From: Anaerolineae bacterium
GTDB lineage: Bacteria > Chloroflexota > Anaerolineae > Anaerolineales > Anaerolineaceae
DNA length: 64,000 nucleotides
Direction: 5' to 3'
NCBI GenBank assembly: GCA_013178095.1
Contig: JABLXK010000003.1
Span: 1-64,000, forward strand
Position numbers and translations under genes: made by a program. The notes beneath the pieces were generated by a model. The model was not told the origin of the DNA and made no database searches. It worked only from the letters and a program-made list of their open reading frames with translations. Numbering within the stretch: position 1 is the first letter of the stretch; each line of letters opens with the position of its first letter. Shown here one piece after another: positions 16,331-24,299 of the stretch.

Positions 16331-17284
16331 ATGGAACTCGATCTCATCAAGGGGATGTTTGAGACTGCCTTGACTATTCGGCGTTTTGAAGAAGCGGCCA
16401 TCGATCAATACAGGCAGGGAAGAATTTACGGGTATTTGCATCCCTACCTTGGCGAAGAAGCCATCGCAACCGGTGTCATATCCGCGCTGAGGCCTGACGA
16501 TTACATTGTCAGCACGCATCGCGGGCATGGACACGCCATCGCCAAAGGACATGATATCAAATTGATGCTGGCCGAACTGATGGGGAAGGAAAGCGGTTAT
16601 TGCCACGGCCGCGGCGGTTCGATGCACGTGGCGAATCTGGCCCAGAACAACCTGGGAGCAAACGGCATCGTGGGCGGCGGCATCCCCCTGGCCACTGGCG
16701 CGGGGTTGGCGGTCAAGTATAAAGGCGGTGACCAGGTGGTGATCTGCTTTTTCGGCGATGGTGCGATTAACCAGGGCGTCTTCCACGAATCCATCAATCT
16801 GGCGGCGATCTATAAACTCCCTGTCATTTTCGTGGTCGAGAACAACCATTACGCCGTCTCGACCCGCATCCAGGATTCCACGCTGATCCCAAACCTTTCG
16901 CAGCGCGCGGACGGGTTCGGCATCCCGGGAATTTCGCTGGATGGCAACGACGCCGTGGTCATCCACGAGGAAATGGTAAAAGTGGTTGCGCGTACACGGC
17001 AAGTGCAGGGGCCAACCCTGGTGGAATGTAAGACCTATCGCCACGGCGGCCACCACATTAACGATCCAGGCGCTTACATGCCCGAAGAAGAAATGAAATA
17101 CTGGAAATCGAAAGATCCGGTGCTGGTTCTCAGGAAGCGCCTGGCGGACGAGGGTGTTGCCGAGCATGAATTAAAGGAAATTGAGCAGCGTGTGGAAGCC
17201 AAAATTGAAGAGGCCGTTGCTTTCGCCATCAATAGCCCTGAACCCTCCAAAGAGGCTTTTCTGGCCGAGATCAGCGTTTTATAG
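16331..17284 (+). CDS. 2-oxoacid dehydrogenase E1 alpha subunit (pyruvate/acetoin type)
   Basis: 317 residues. The thiamine-diphosphate motif FFGDGAINQG (GDG at 142-144) ends at ENN (Asn171/172), and STHRGHGHAIAKG is the conserved active-site histidine loop. The size and YHGRGGSMH-like block (CHGRGGSMHV) fit the heterotetrameric alpha-beta E1 of pyruvate and acetoin dehydrogenases. The E1 beta and E2 genes follow at once. Decarboxylates a 2-oxo acid and passes the acyl group to lipoyl-E2. Whether the substrate is pyruvate, acetoin or a longer sugar-derived oxo acid is not decidable from sequence. Confidence 0.92.
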   Translation: MELDLIKGMFETALTIRRFEEAAIDQYRQGRIYGYLHPYLGEEAIATGVISALRPDDYIVSTHRGHGHAIAKGHDIKLMLAELMGKESGYCHGRGGSMHVANLAQNNLGANGIVGGGIPLATGAGLAVKYKGGDQVVICFFGDGAINQGVFHESINLAAIYKLPVIFVVENNHYAVSTRIQDSTLIPNLSQRADGFGIPGISLDGNDAVVIHEEMVKVVARTRQVQGPTLVECKTYRHGGHHINDPGAYMPEEEMKYWKSKDPVLVLRKRLADEGVAEHELKEIEQRVEAKIEEAVAFAINSPEPSKEAFLAEISVL

Positions 17285-17315
17285 GTAAGCGTAACCATTC
17301 ATCAAGGAGTCTATT

Positions 17316-18293
17316 GTGGCAATTATTAAATACCGTAAAGCCTTGAACCAGGCTTTGTTTGAAGAAATGACGCGCGACCCGATGGTGTTATGTTTCGGGG
17401 CGGGCATTGCCGAACGGGGCGGTTCGTACAAAGTGACCGAAGGATTGCTGGAGCAATTCGGCAGTAAACGCGTATTCGATACGCCCCTGTCGGAAGCGTC
17501 CTTTGTCGGCATGGCCGGCGGGGCGGCCATTGCCGGCGTGAAACCCGTGGTGGAAATCCTGTTCGTCGATTTCACGCTGCTGGTCATGGATCAGTTGATC
17601 AACCAGATCGCCAAATACAATTTCATGACCGGCGGCCAGGGCAAAGCGCCCATGGTCCTGCGCACGCAGGGCGGGGTCGGCAACGGCCTGGCCGGGCAGC
17701 ATTCGCAGAGCCTGGAAGCGCTGTTCTACCACATCCCCGGCTTGAAGCTGGTTATGCCCGCCACGCCTTACGACGCGAAAGGCTTGTTGAAAGCCTCCAT
17801 CCGCGACGATTCACCGGTGCTGTTTATTGAAAATAAAAAACTGTACCTGACCGAGGGCGAGGTTCCGGATGGGGATTACATCGTGCCCCTGGGCAAAGCG
17901 GATGTGAAACGCAGCGGCAGCGACGTCACCATTATCACCTACTCGTATATGGTCCTGGAATGTCTGGCAGCCGCTAAGGTTCTCGAAGAAAAAGGCATCT
18001 CGGTTGAGGTGATCGACTTGCGTACGCTCCAGCCGCTGGACGAGGAGTCGATCCTGCAATCCCTGGATAAAACCGGCCGCCTGGTGGTGGTGCACGAAGC
18101 GCCCGTGCGCGGCGGGATCGGCGGCGACATCATTTCCACGGTGCTGGAGAAAGCCTTCTATTCGCTGGAAGCGCCCGTCAAGCGCATTGGCGGAAAGAAC
18201 ACGACCATTCCCTTTAATATCAATCTGGAAAAGCTGTGCATCCCCAGCGTCGAGGATATCGTGGATGGCGTAATGGAAGTCATGAATTCTTAG
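17316..18293 (+). CDS. 2-oxoacid dehydrogenase E1 beta subunit
   Basis: 325 residues; GTG start at 17316, six bases after AAGGAG. The transketolase-like pyrimidine-binding domain (DTPLSEASFVGMAGGAAIAG, Glu contacting the thiamine ring), GGQGKAPMVLRTQGGVGNGLAGQHSQSLEALF and the C-terminal domain EAPVRGGIGGDI are all conserved. Partner of the E1 alpha at 16331; the two form the alpha2beta2 tetramer. The intergenic distance is 31 bases. Confidence 0.93.
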   Translation: MAIIKYRKALNQALFEEMTRDPMVLCFGAGIAERGGSYKVTEGLLEQFGSKRVFDTPLSEASFVGMAGGAAIAGVKPVVEILFVDFTLLVMDQLINQIAKYNFMTGGQGKAPMVLRTQGGVGNGLAGQHSQSLEALFYHIPGLKLVMPATPYDAKGLLKASIRDDSPVLFIENKKLYLTEGEVPDGDYIVPLGKADVKRSGSDVTIITYSYMVLECLAAAKVLEEKGISVEVIDLRTLQPLDEESILQSLDKTGRLVVVHEAPVRGGIGGDIISTVLEKAFYSLEAPVKRIGGKNTTIPFNINLEKLCIPSVEDIVDGVMEVMNS

Positions 18294-18324
18294 GGGTTGA
18301 AAGAACCGAAAGAGAGGAAATGAA

Positions 18325-19515
18325 ATGATATCGACGTTGATCATGCCCCAGGGCGGCCAGGATTTAGAAACCGGCATCATCCTGAAGTGGTTGAAGAAAG
18401 AGGGCGATGCAGTGGCCAAGGGCGACGTGGTTTGCGAAGTGGAGACCGAGAAAGCAGTCATCGAGGTCGAGGCGCAGCAGGCCGGTGTTTTGCTGAAAAT
18501 CCTGGCCAAAGAACAGGAAGAGGTGAAGATCCTCGCGCCGATCGGTTACATTGGTGAAAAAGGCGATCAAGTACCGGAATCCGGTCAGGGTCAGCCGGCC
18601 GAACCCGCTAAACCGCAAGAATCGGCAGCCACAGCTTCCATTGCGTCACCGCCGCTGACGCCGAACGCGCAAAAGTTGAAAATCTCCCCCAAGGCGCGCA
18701 AATTGGCCAAGGATAATCAGATTTCTTTAGATTCTCTGGGAGAATCCCTGGGTGGCTTGGACGTAGATAAAAAAATCACTGCGCAAGATTTACAGGGACT
18801 GATCCAGGGCAGCGCAGTGAAAGCGGACAGCTACGCAGGGCAGCAAGATTTCACCCTGCAGCCCTTGAACGCGGTGAGAAAAACAGGCGCGCGGCGCATG
18901 GCCGCCAGTTGGAGCACCGTTCCGCACATCTTTGTAACCGTGGCTGTGGATATGACGGAGGCCGCCGCTTTCCGCAAGGCGCAAGCTGCGTTCGAATTAT
19001 CCTTCAACGACATGATCATTTACGCCTGCGCCCAGGCTCTGCGCAAATATCCGGTGGTCAATTCATCCTACGCAGAGGACGGCCAGTTGCGCATGTGGCA
19101 GGACGTCAACATCGGCCTGGCGGTCAATACGCCGGAAGGGCTGATCGTACCCGTCATCGAAGACGCCGACCGCTTATCCCTGCGGGAGCTTTCCAAAAAA
19201 AGCAAAGCGGTGATTGAAAAGATCCGCGCCGGCAAGCAAGCGGTGGCCAAACCGGCCCGCTTCACGGTGTCTAACCTGGGGATGTACAACGTGGAGCAGT
19301 TCACCGCTATCATCAATCCCCCCGAAGCGGCCATTCTGGCAGTATCGACCATCCGCAAGCTGCCGGTGGTTGCGGATGACGACCGCATTACCGTGCGCAG
19401 CATGATGAACCTGACGTTATCGATCGATCACCGCATCGGAACAGGCGTGACCGGCGCGGAGTTCCTGAACGAAGTCAAGCACGTATTGGAAGAACCGCAA
19501 ACGATGAATTTGTAA
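18325..19515 (+). CDS. 2-oxoacid dehydrogenase E2 acyltransferase with altered catalytic motif
   Basis: 396 residues. Residues 1-80 form a lipoyl domain (ETEKAVIEVEA, lipoylated Lys43). An Ala/Pro/Glu linker and a peripheral-subunit-binding domain (ISPKARKLAKDNQI, about 112-150) follow, then the acyltransferase core. The terminal active-site motif, normally DHRxxDG, reads DHRIGTG (Asp368, His369, Thr373): the conserved Asp is Thr. The catalytic His remains. The second E2 of the window (57185) keeps the Asp. It closes the operon and is followed by a hairpin at 19583. No E3 gene follows, so lipoamide dehydrogenase must come from elsewhere. Confidence 0.92.
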   Translation: MISTLIMPQGGQDLETGIILKWLKKEGDAVAKGDVVCEVETEKAVIEVEAQQAGVLLKILAKEQEEVKILAPIGYIGEKGDQVPESGQGQPAEPAKPQESAATASIASPPLTPNAQKLKISPKARKLAKDNQISLDSLGESLGGLDVDKKITAQDLQGLIQGSAVKADSYAGQQDFTLQPLNAVRKTGARRMAASWSTVPHIFVTVAVDMTEAAAFRKAQAAFELSFNDMIIYACAQALRKYPVVNSSYAEDGQLRMWQDVNIGLAVNTPEGLIVPVIEDADRLSLRELSKKSKAVIEKIRAGKQAVAKPARFTVSNLGMYNVEQFTAIINPPEAAILAVSTIRKLPVVADDDRITVRSMMNLTLSIDHRIGTGVTGAEFLNEVKHVLEEPQTMNL

Positions 19516-19582
19516 GAAATGGTCCGGTAATTTATTGCCGGATAAGCCTGATGGGTCGATTCAAGACCTCGATCGATCACAA

Positions 19583-19604
19583 CCTACCGTAGCGATACGG
19601 TAGG
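19583..19604 (+). terminator. Hairpin after the E2 gene with GCGA tetraloop
   Basis: A 9-bp perfect stem (CCTACCGTA and TACGGTAGG) encloses GCGA. It lies 67 bases past the E2 stop and is followed by ATTGTTT, only a weak T-run. It shares the apex CCRTAGCGATAYGG with the hairpins at 3509 and 62501. Confidence 0.65.
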
Positions 19605-19649
19605 ATTGTTTAAAGCGCTCCCAAATCGCAATCAATTATCCCGGCAATA

Positions 19650-19708
19650 TTGACAAAACAGGTCTTAATTGTTTATAATCTAAATAACCCCATCCCCCAG
19701 GAGGGGAT
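19650..19708 (+). promoter_or_regulatory. csoR operon promoter and CsoR-like operator
   Basis: TTGACA at 19650-19655 and TATAAT at 19674-19679 (18-base spacer) form a near-consensus promoter. ATCCCC at 19692-19697 and GGGGAT at 19703-19708, five bases apart, make the G/C-tract palindrome typical of CsoR sites. The operator covers the likely start point and the ribosome site (GGAGG within 19700-19704), so apo-CsoR would both block transcription and autoregulate. Confidence 0.75.
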
Positions 19709-19710
19709 AT

Positions 19711-19965
19711 ATGAATATAAAAGACGACAAAATCCACAGAATCAAGATCATTAAAGGCCACGTTGAAGCCATCGAGCGCATGATCGCTGAAGATGCTTAT
19801 TGCATCGATATCGTCCACCAATCGCAGGCTGTGCAGAAAGCGTTGAAAAAGCTGGATGCGGTCATTATGGAAAACCACATCAAATCATGCGTGGTGGAGC
19901 AAGCCAGGGAAGGAAATTTCCAGAAAATCGTTGACGAGCTGCTGGGTATTTATTCCTATAAATAG
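19711..19965 (+). CDS. csoR: CsoR-family copper-sensing repressor
   Basis: 84 residues, an all-helical DUF156 protein. The Cu(I) triad is Cys31, His56 and Cys60 (AYCIDIV and MENHIKSC), with the spacing of CsoR rather than of nickel RcnR or formaldehyde FrmR. It binds the operator just upstream and releases it when Cu(I) is bound, inducing the efflux genes that follow. First gene of a four-gene copper operon, 14 bases before the next gene. Confidence 0.93.
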   Translation: MNIKDDKIHRIKIIKGHVEAIERMIAEDAYCIDIVHQSQAVQKALKKLDAVIMENHIKSCVVEQAREGNFQKIVDELLGIYSYK

Positions 19966-19979
19966 AAGGAGTCTTCGCC

Positions 19980-21377
19980 ATGGCGAAACAAAAATATTTT
20001 GTTCAGGGTATGCATTGCCCGGCATGCGAGACGTTTATCGAGAAAACAGTCGCCGGGATGAAGGGCGTTAAAAAAGCCACAGTTTCGCTCGCGGATGCGA
20101 CGCTCGTGATTGAAGCCGATTCACCGGATGAACTGCCCTCGCTTTTCAGGCTTGATCAGCAATTCAAGAAGGACGGCTACACTTTCCATAAGCAAATGAA
20201 CAAGACCTCAAGCAAAATGAGCGCCGGTCAGGTGGCGGTTGTCTTATCGATCTTCCTGGCAATTGTGGCTGCTTTTGCTTTTTTCAGCAATTCACAGCTT
20301 TTGGAAGGGTTTTATGTGAATTCCGGTTCGAATTTGTGGGCTTTTTTCCTGTTCGGCGTTGCCGCCGGCCTTTCGAGCTGTGCGGCATTGGTGGGGGGAA
20401 TGCTGCTCTCGGTGCAGGATACCTGGTTATCGGGCAGGAACACGCAAAGCGGGAAAGCAGCTCTGCCTTTTATCCTTTTCAATGGCTCGCGCCTGGCCGC
20501 ATTTGCGCTGCTGGGCGGTTTGTTGGGCTTGCTGGGCGGATTGTTCCGAATTTCGTTCACGGTATCCGTCAGTTTAACCATCGCGATTGCCTTGTTTATG
20601 TTCGTCATCGGCATGCAGATGATCGGGGTAAAAATCTTCCAGAAGATCAAACTCAGCCCGGCTGGAAAATTGGTCAGTTCAATCACCGGCAGCAATAAAC
20701 TGGGGCAGACCTGGATGCCGATTGTCTTCGGCGCGGTCACCTTTTTCGTACCGTGCGGTTTCACGCTCATTGCGCAATCCCAGGCGTTATCCTCGGGCAG
20801 CTTTGCCCAAGGGTTGGGCATTATGACCGCATTCGCGCTGGGCACGCTGCCCATGCTGGCTGTTATCAGTTATTCCAGCCTTCGTTTTTATCGTAATCCG
20901 CGCTTTGCCAATCCCTTCCGCTTACTGGCCGGTTTGCTGGTGGTTTTTTTCGCGTTGGTTACCCTGAACAATCAGATCCGATTGCTGCGTTTGCCTGAAC
21001 AAGAGAGCAGCCAGGCGGCAGCGCTGCCGCTGGATATCAATACCGGCGCGCTTGCATTGAGGAAGGAACCCACAGCGGCCATTCAGGATCAGGCGGCAAT
21101 CCCCGCCGGCGCTCAGATCATGCGCATGGAAGCGAAAGGCTTTGCATATTTTCCAGACACTATCACCATCCAGGCCGGCGTACCCACGCGTTTTGAAATC
21201 ACGGATAACGGCTCAACCGGCTGCGCGCGGGCGGTATATGCGAATGGATTGTATCCGGATGTGATTGTATTGAATCCGGGCCTGAATGTGGTGGAATTTA
21301 CCGCGCCCGCCGCGGGCACCTATCAGATATCCTGTTCCATGGGGATGGTCGACCCTGTTACAGTCATTGTTGAATGA
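19980..21377 (+). CDS. HMA / TauE-SafE-like membrane / cupredoxin fusion protein
   Basis: 465 residues in three parts. Residues 1-65 form a heavy-metal-associated domain with MHCPACET (Cys13, Cys16). Residues about 80-345 have six or so membrane helices of the TauE/SafE or DsbD-like type, with GLSSCAALVGGMLLS and FFVPCGFTLIAQSQALSSG each carrying a conserved Cys. Residues about 375-465 form a cupredoxin-like domain with SCSMGM and a GC motif as probable copper ligands. Known in copper-resistance loci; a role in moving copper, or reducing power, across the membrane is inferred. Second gene of the CsoR operon. Confidence 0.88.
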   Translation: MAKQKYFVQGMHCPACETFIEKTVAGMKGVKKATVSLADATLVIEADSPDELPSLFRLDQQFKKDGYTFHKQMNKTSSKMSAGQVAVVLSIFLAIVAAFAFFSNSQLLEGFYVNSGSNLWAFFLFGVAAGLSSCAALVGGMLLSVQDTWLSGRNTQSGKAALPFILFNGSRLAAFALLGGLLGLLGGLFRISFTVSVSLTIAIALFMFVIGMQMIGVKIFQKIKLSPAGKLVSSITGSNKLGQTWMPIVFGAVTFFVPCGFTLIAQSQALSSGSFAQGLGIMTAFALGTLPMLAVISYSSLRFYRNPRFANPFRLLAGLLVVFFALVTLNNQIRLLRLPEQESSQAAALPLDINTGALALRKEPTAAIQDQAAIPAGAQIMRMEAKGFAYFPDTITIQAGVPTRFEITDNGSTGCARAVYANGLYPDVIVLNPGLNVVEFTAPAAGTYQISCSMGMVDPVTVIVE

Positions 21378-21390
21378 AAAAGGAGTAAAA

Positions 21391-21600
21391 GTGAAAACAG
21401 TAAAATATTCAATCCCAGCCATGATGTGCCAGCATTGTGTGCACACCATCGAAGGCGAGCTGAGTGAATTGGAAGGCGTGAAGAGCGTAAAAGCCGCGCT
21501 GGACGAAAAATCGGTGGACGTGTCATTTGACGCGCCTGCCAGTGAAGAAAAAATAATCGATTTACTGAAGGAAATCAATTACCCCCCAAAGACCGGGTGA
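21391..21600 (+). CDS. copZ: CopZ-like copper chaperone
   Basis: 69 residues from a GTG start at 21391 preceded by AAAGGAG; a longer frame begins upstream but overlaps the previous gene and lacks homology. A single HMA ferredoxin-like fold with the metal site [10 protein letters not shown] (Cys13, Cys16). It delivers Cu(I) to the ATPase encoded immediately downstream; the stop overlaps a possible GTG start of copA. Confidence 0.9.
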   Translation: MKTVKYSIPAMMCQHCVHTIEGELSELEGVKSVKAALDEKSVDVSFDAPASEEKIIDLLKEINYPPKTG

Positions 21601-21605
21601 AAAAA

Positions 21606-24032
21606 ATGGCAACCAAACAAATTATTCTTCCGATAATCGGCATGACTTGCGCCAACTGCGTTGCGACAGTCGAACGCAACCTGAAAAAAGAAGAAGGCGT
21701 GGAGAATGCGCAAGTGAATTTATCTTCGGAACGCGCTACCGTTGAGTTCAATCCCGACCAAGCCAACCTGGAGAAATTGATCGCGCGGGTAGAACGCGCC
21801 GGCTACGGCGTGGCGGAAGGCCAGGCGGACCTTGCTCTGAAATCAATCAAGAGCACAAAAGAGGCCGAAAAGCTGCAAGCTGCGCTGGAGCTGTTGGAAG
21901 GCGTGCGCAGTGTGACGGTCGACGCCGATGCCAGGCGCGTTTCCATCCATTACATTCCCACCCTGGTCAGCCAGGGTGACCTGCGCAAGGCGATTTCTTC
22001 CGCCGGTTTTGAAACTATTGCCGACAGCGAAACAGTTGAGGATGCAGAAGCCCTGGCGCGCGAGCGCGAGATTGACCAGCAGCGCCGCCACCTGACCATT
22101 GGCTTGATCTTCACCATCCCGTTGTTCATGATCGCCATGGCCGGCGACCTGGGCTTTTTACCGATGTCGATTTCCCATTCCGCCTGGATTAAATGGCTGA
22201 TGTTTGCCCTGGCGCTGCCAGAGCAGTTCTACGTCGGCTGGCAGTATTACCAGGGCGCTTACAAATCACTGCGCAACGGATCCGCCAACATGGACGTGTT
22301 GGTGGCCATGGGCACTAGCGCAGCCTTTGCCTATTCCATCCCGGTTATGCTGGGCTTGATCAAGGGACATGTGTATTTCGAAACAGCCGCCGTGATCATT
22401 GTGCTGATCAAACTGGGTAAACTGCTCGAAGCGCGCGCCAAGGGTCGTACCAGCGAAGCGATCAAAAAGTTGATGGGTTTGCAGGCCAAAACCGCGCGCA
22501 TCATCCGCGACGGGCGCGAGATGGAAGTGCCGGTGGAGGATGTGCTGGTGGGCGACGTGGTCAGCGTGCGCCCGGGAGAGAAAATCCCGGTTGACGGCGT
22601 GGTGATCGAAGGGCGCTCGTCGGTGGACGAGTCCATGTTGACCGGCGAGAGCCTGCCGGTGGAAAAAAGCCCGGGCGCGCAGGTGATCGGCGCGACTATG
22701 AACAAATTGGGTTTGATCAAGTTCGAAGCCACCAAAATCGGCAAGGAAACTGCCCTGGCGCAGATCATCCGGCTGGTGGAGGAAGCGCAGGGTTCCAAGG
22801 CGCCCATCCAAAAACTGGTGGACCGCATTTCCAATTATTTTGTTCCGGCCGTGATCCTGATTGCGTTCATCACCTTTGCCCTGTGGATGGCTTTCGGACC
22901 CGCGCTGCCGGTGAATTCGGATATGACTCCTTTCACGCGCGCGCTGATCACCATGGTGGCTGTGCTGGTGATCGCCTGCCCGTGCGCCATGGGCCTGGCG
23001 ACGCCGACCGCTGTGATGGTGGGCACCGGCAAGGGCGCCGAGATGGGCGTTCTGCTGAAATCATCCGAAGCGTTGGAAACCGCCGGGCGTGTGAAAATGG
23101 TTGTTTTGGACAAAACCGGCACCATCACGCGCGGCCAACCTGCAGTGACGGATGTGCTTGTACTGGATAAAACATTAAATGAAAAAAGCCTGCTCACCCT
23201 GGCGGCTTCGGTCGAAAAGGGGTCCGAACATCCGCTGGGCGAGGCTGTGGTGGCGGAAGCCGGCAAACACGGACTGAAATTGTTCGAGCCGCAAGGTTTT
23301 CAGGCTGTGGCCGGGCATGGTGTTCGGGCGCAAGCTGATGGAAAAATGGTGGCAGTGGGCAGCCCGCGCATGATGGACGAGATCGGAATTTCAACCGCCG
23401 AAGTACTGGACGAGGTTGCCCGCTTCCAGAACGAAGGCAAAACCACGGTGCTGGTGGCGGTGGATGGGCATCCGGCGGGTATCCTGGCCATTGCTGACAC
23501 AGTCAAGGACGGCTCCAAAGAAGCCATTGAGCGGCTGCATGGCATGGGCATCGCCGTGGCTATGTTGACCGGCGATAACCGCCAGACTGCCGAAGCCATC
23601 GCCAGACAGGTCGGCATCGACCAGGTGCTGGCCGAGGTGCTGCCGGGCGACAAGGCCGCCGAAGTTAAGAAACTGCAAGCTCAAGGATTGTTGACGGCCA
23701 TGGTGGGCGACGGCATCAACGACGCGCCTGCGCTGGCGCAGGCAGACGTGGGCATCGCGCTGGGTACGGGGACGGACGTGGCTATGGCTTCCGCGCCGGT
23801 GGTGTTGATCAGCGGCGACCTGCGCGGCGTGGCGCGCGCGATCCAGCTTTCGCGCCTGACCATGGCGACCATCAAGCAGAACCTGTTCTGGGCGTTTATC
23901 TACAACGTGATCCTGATCCCGGTGGCCGCTTTGGGCTTATTGGTGCCTGTGCTGGCCGCCGGAGCGATGGCATTCAGCAGCGTGTTCGTGGTCACCAACA
24001 GCTTGCGGTTGAGGAACAAGAAGATAGCGTAA
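21606..24032 (+). CDS. copA: Cu(I)-exporting P1B-type ATPase
   Basis: 808 residues from ATG 21606; a GTG at 21597, overlapping the copZ stop, would add three. The first HMA domain has GMTCANC (Cys15, Cys18). A second HMA-like domain (about 75-150) has lost its CxxC and starts [13 protein letters not shown], so only one metal-binding domain is functional. Then come the transport helices with the [13 protein letters not shown] metal site (first Cys about 458), DKTGT with phosphorylated Asp502, the SEHPLG nucleotide motif, and [17 protein letters not shown]. It exports Cu(I) from the cytosol using ATP. Last gene of the csoR operon. Confidence 0.96.
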   Translation: MATKQIILPIIGMTCANCVATVERNLKKEEGVENAQVNLSSERATVEFNPDQANLEKLIARVERAGYGVAEGQADLALKSIKSTKEAEKLQAALELLEGVRSVTVDADARRVSIHYIPTLVSQGDLRKAISSAGFETIADSETVEDAEALAREREIDQQRRHLTIGLIFTIPLFMIAMAGDLGFLPMSISHSAWIKWLMFALALPEQFYVGWQYYQGAYKSLRNGSANMDVLVAMGTSAAFAYSIPVMLGLIKGHVYFETAAVIIVLIKLGKLLEARAKGRTSEAIKKLMGLQAKTARIIRDGREMEVPVEDVLVGDVVSVRPGEKIPVDGVVIEGRSSVDESMLTGESLPVEKSPGAQVIGATMNKLGLIKFEATKIGKETALAQIIRLVEEAQGSKAPIQKLVDRISNYFVPAVILIAFITFALWMAFGPALPVNSDMTPFTRALITMVAVLVIACPCAMGLATPTAVMVGTGKGAEMGVLLKSSEALETAGRVKMVVLDKTGTITRGQPAVTDVLVLDKTLNEKSLLTLAASVEKGSEHPLGEAVVAEAGKHGLKLFEPQGFQAVAGHGVRAQADGKMVAVGSPRMMDEIGISTAEVLDEVARFQNEGKTTVLVAVDGHPAGILAIADTVKDGSKEAIERLHGMGIAVAMLTGDNRQTAEAIARQVGIDQVLAEVLPGDKAAEVKKLQAQGLLTAMVGDGINDAPALAQADVGIALGTGTDVAMASAPVVLISGDLRGVARAIQLSRLTMATIKQNLFWAFIYNVILIPVAALGLLVPVLAAGAMAFSSVFVVTNSLRLRNKKIA

Positions 24033-24127
24033 TCAACAAGCCGTGGTAAATTAACTACCAACCCGCCCGGAGTAGTGGTGAATATGCCTAATATGCTTTT
24101 TGGCGGTAACCGCTGAAAATAAAAAAA

Positions 24128-24171
24128 AAAACGGCTGCTTATCTGTCGAAAACAAAGAAAGCAGCCGTTTT
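24128..24171. terminator. Intrinsic terminator between copA and ade
   Basis: A 13-bp stem, AAAACGGCTGCTT at 24128-24140 and its complement at 24159-24171, with an 18-base loop. A run of A precedes it on the plus strand, so the minus strand has a strong T-tract (serving ade), while the plus strand has a short TTTT (serving copA). Convergent genes make a two-way terminator likely. Confidence 0.85.
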
Positions 24172-24299
24172 GTTCACCGAAATTTCGGCTTTTTAAAAAA
24201 CCAGCCCATGTATGCGTTTAATTCCCGGATGGCTGATTTTATCCCATGGTTGAAAACAACGAAATACCCGCCTATTCCAATCCATATTGCGATGCTCTT

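Noticed and set aside
16328..17167. Minus-strand frame of 279 codons opposite E1 alpha
   Set aside because: Exactly antisense to a conserved enzyme and lacking its own ribosome site or homology.
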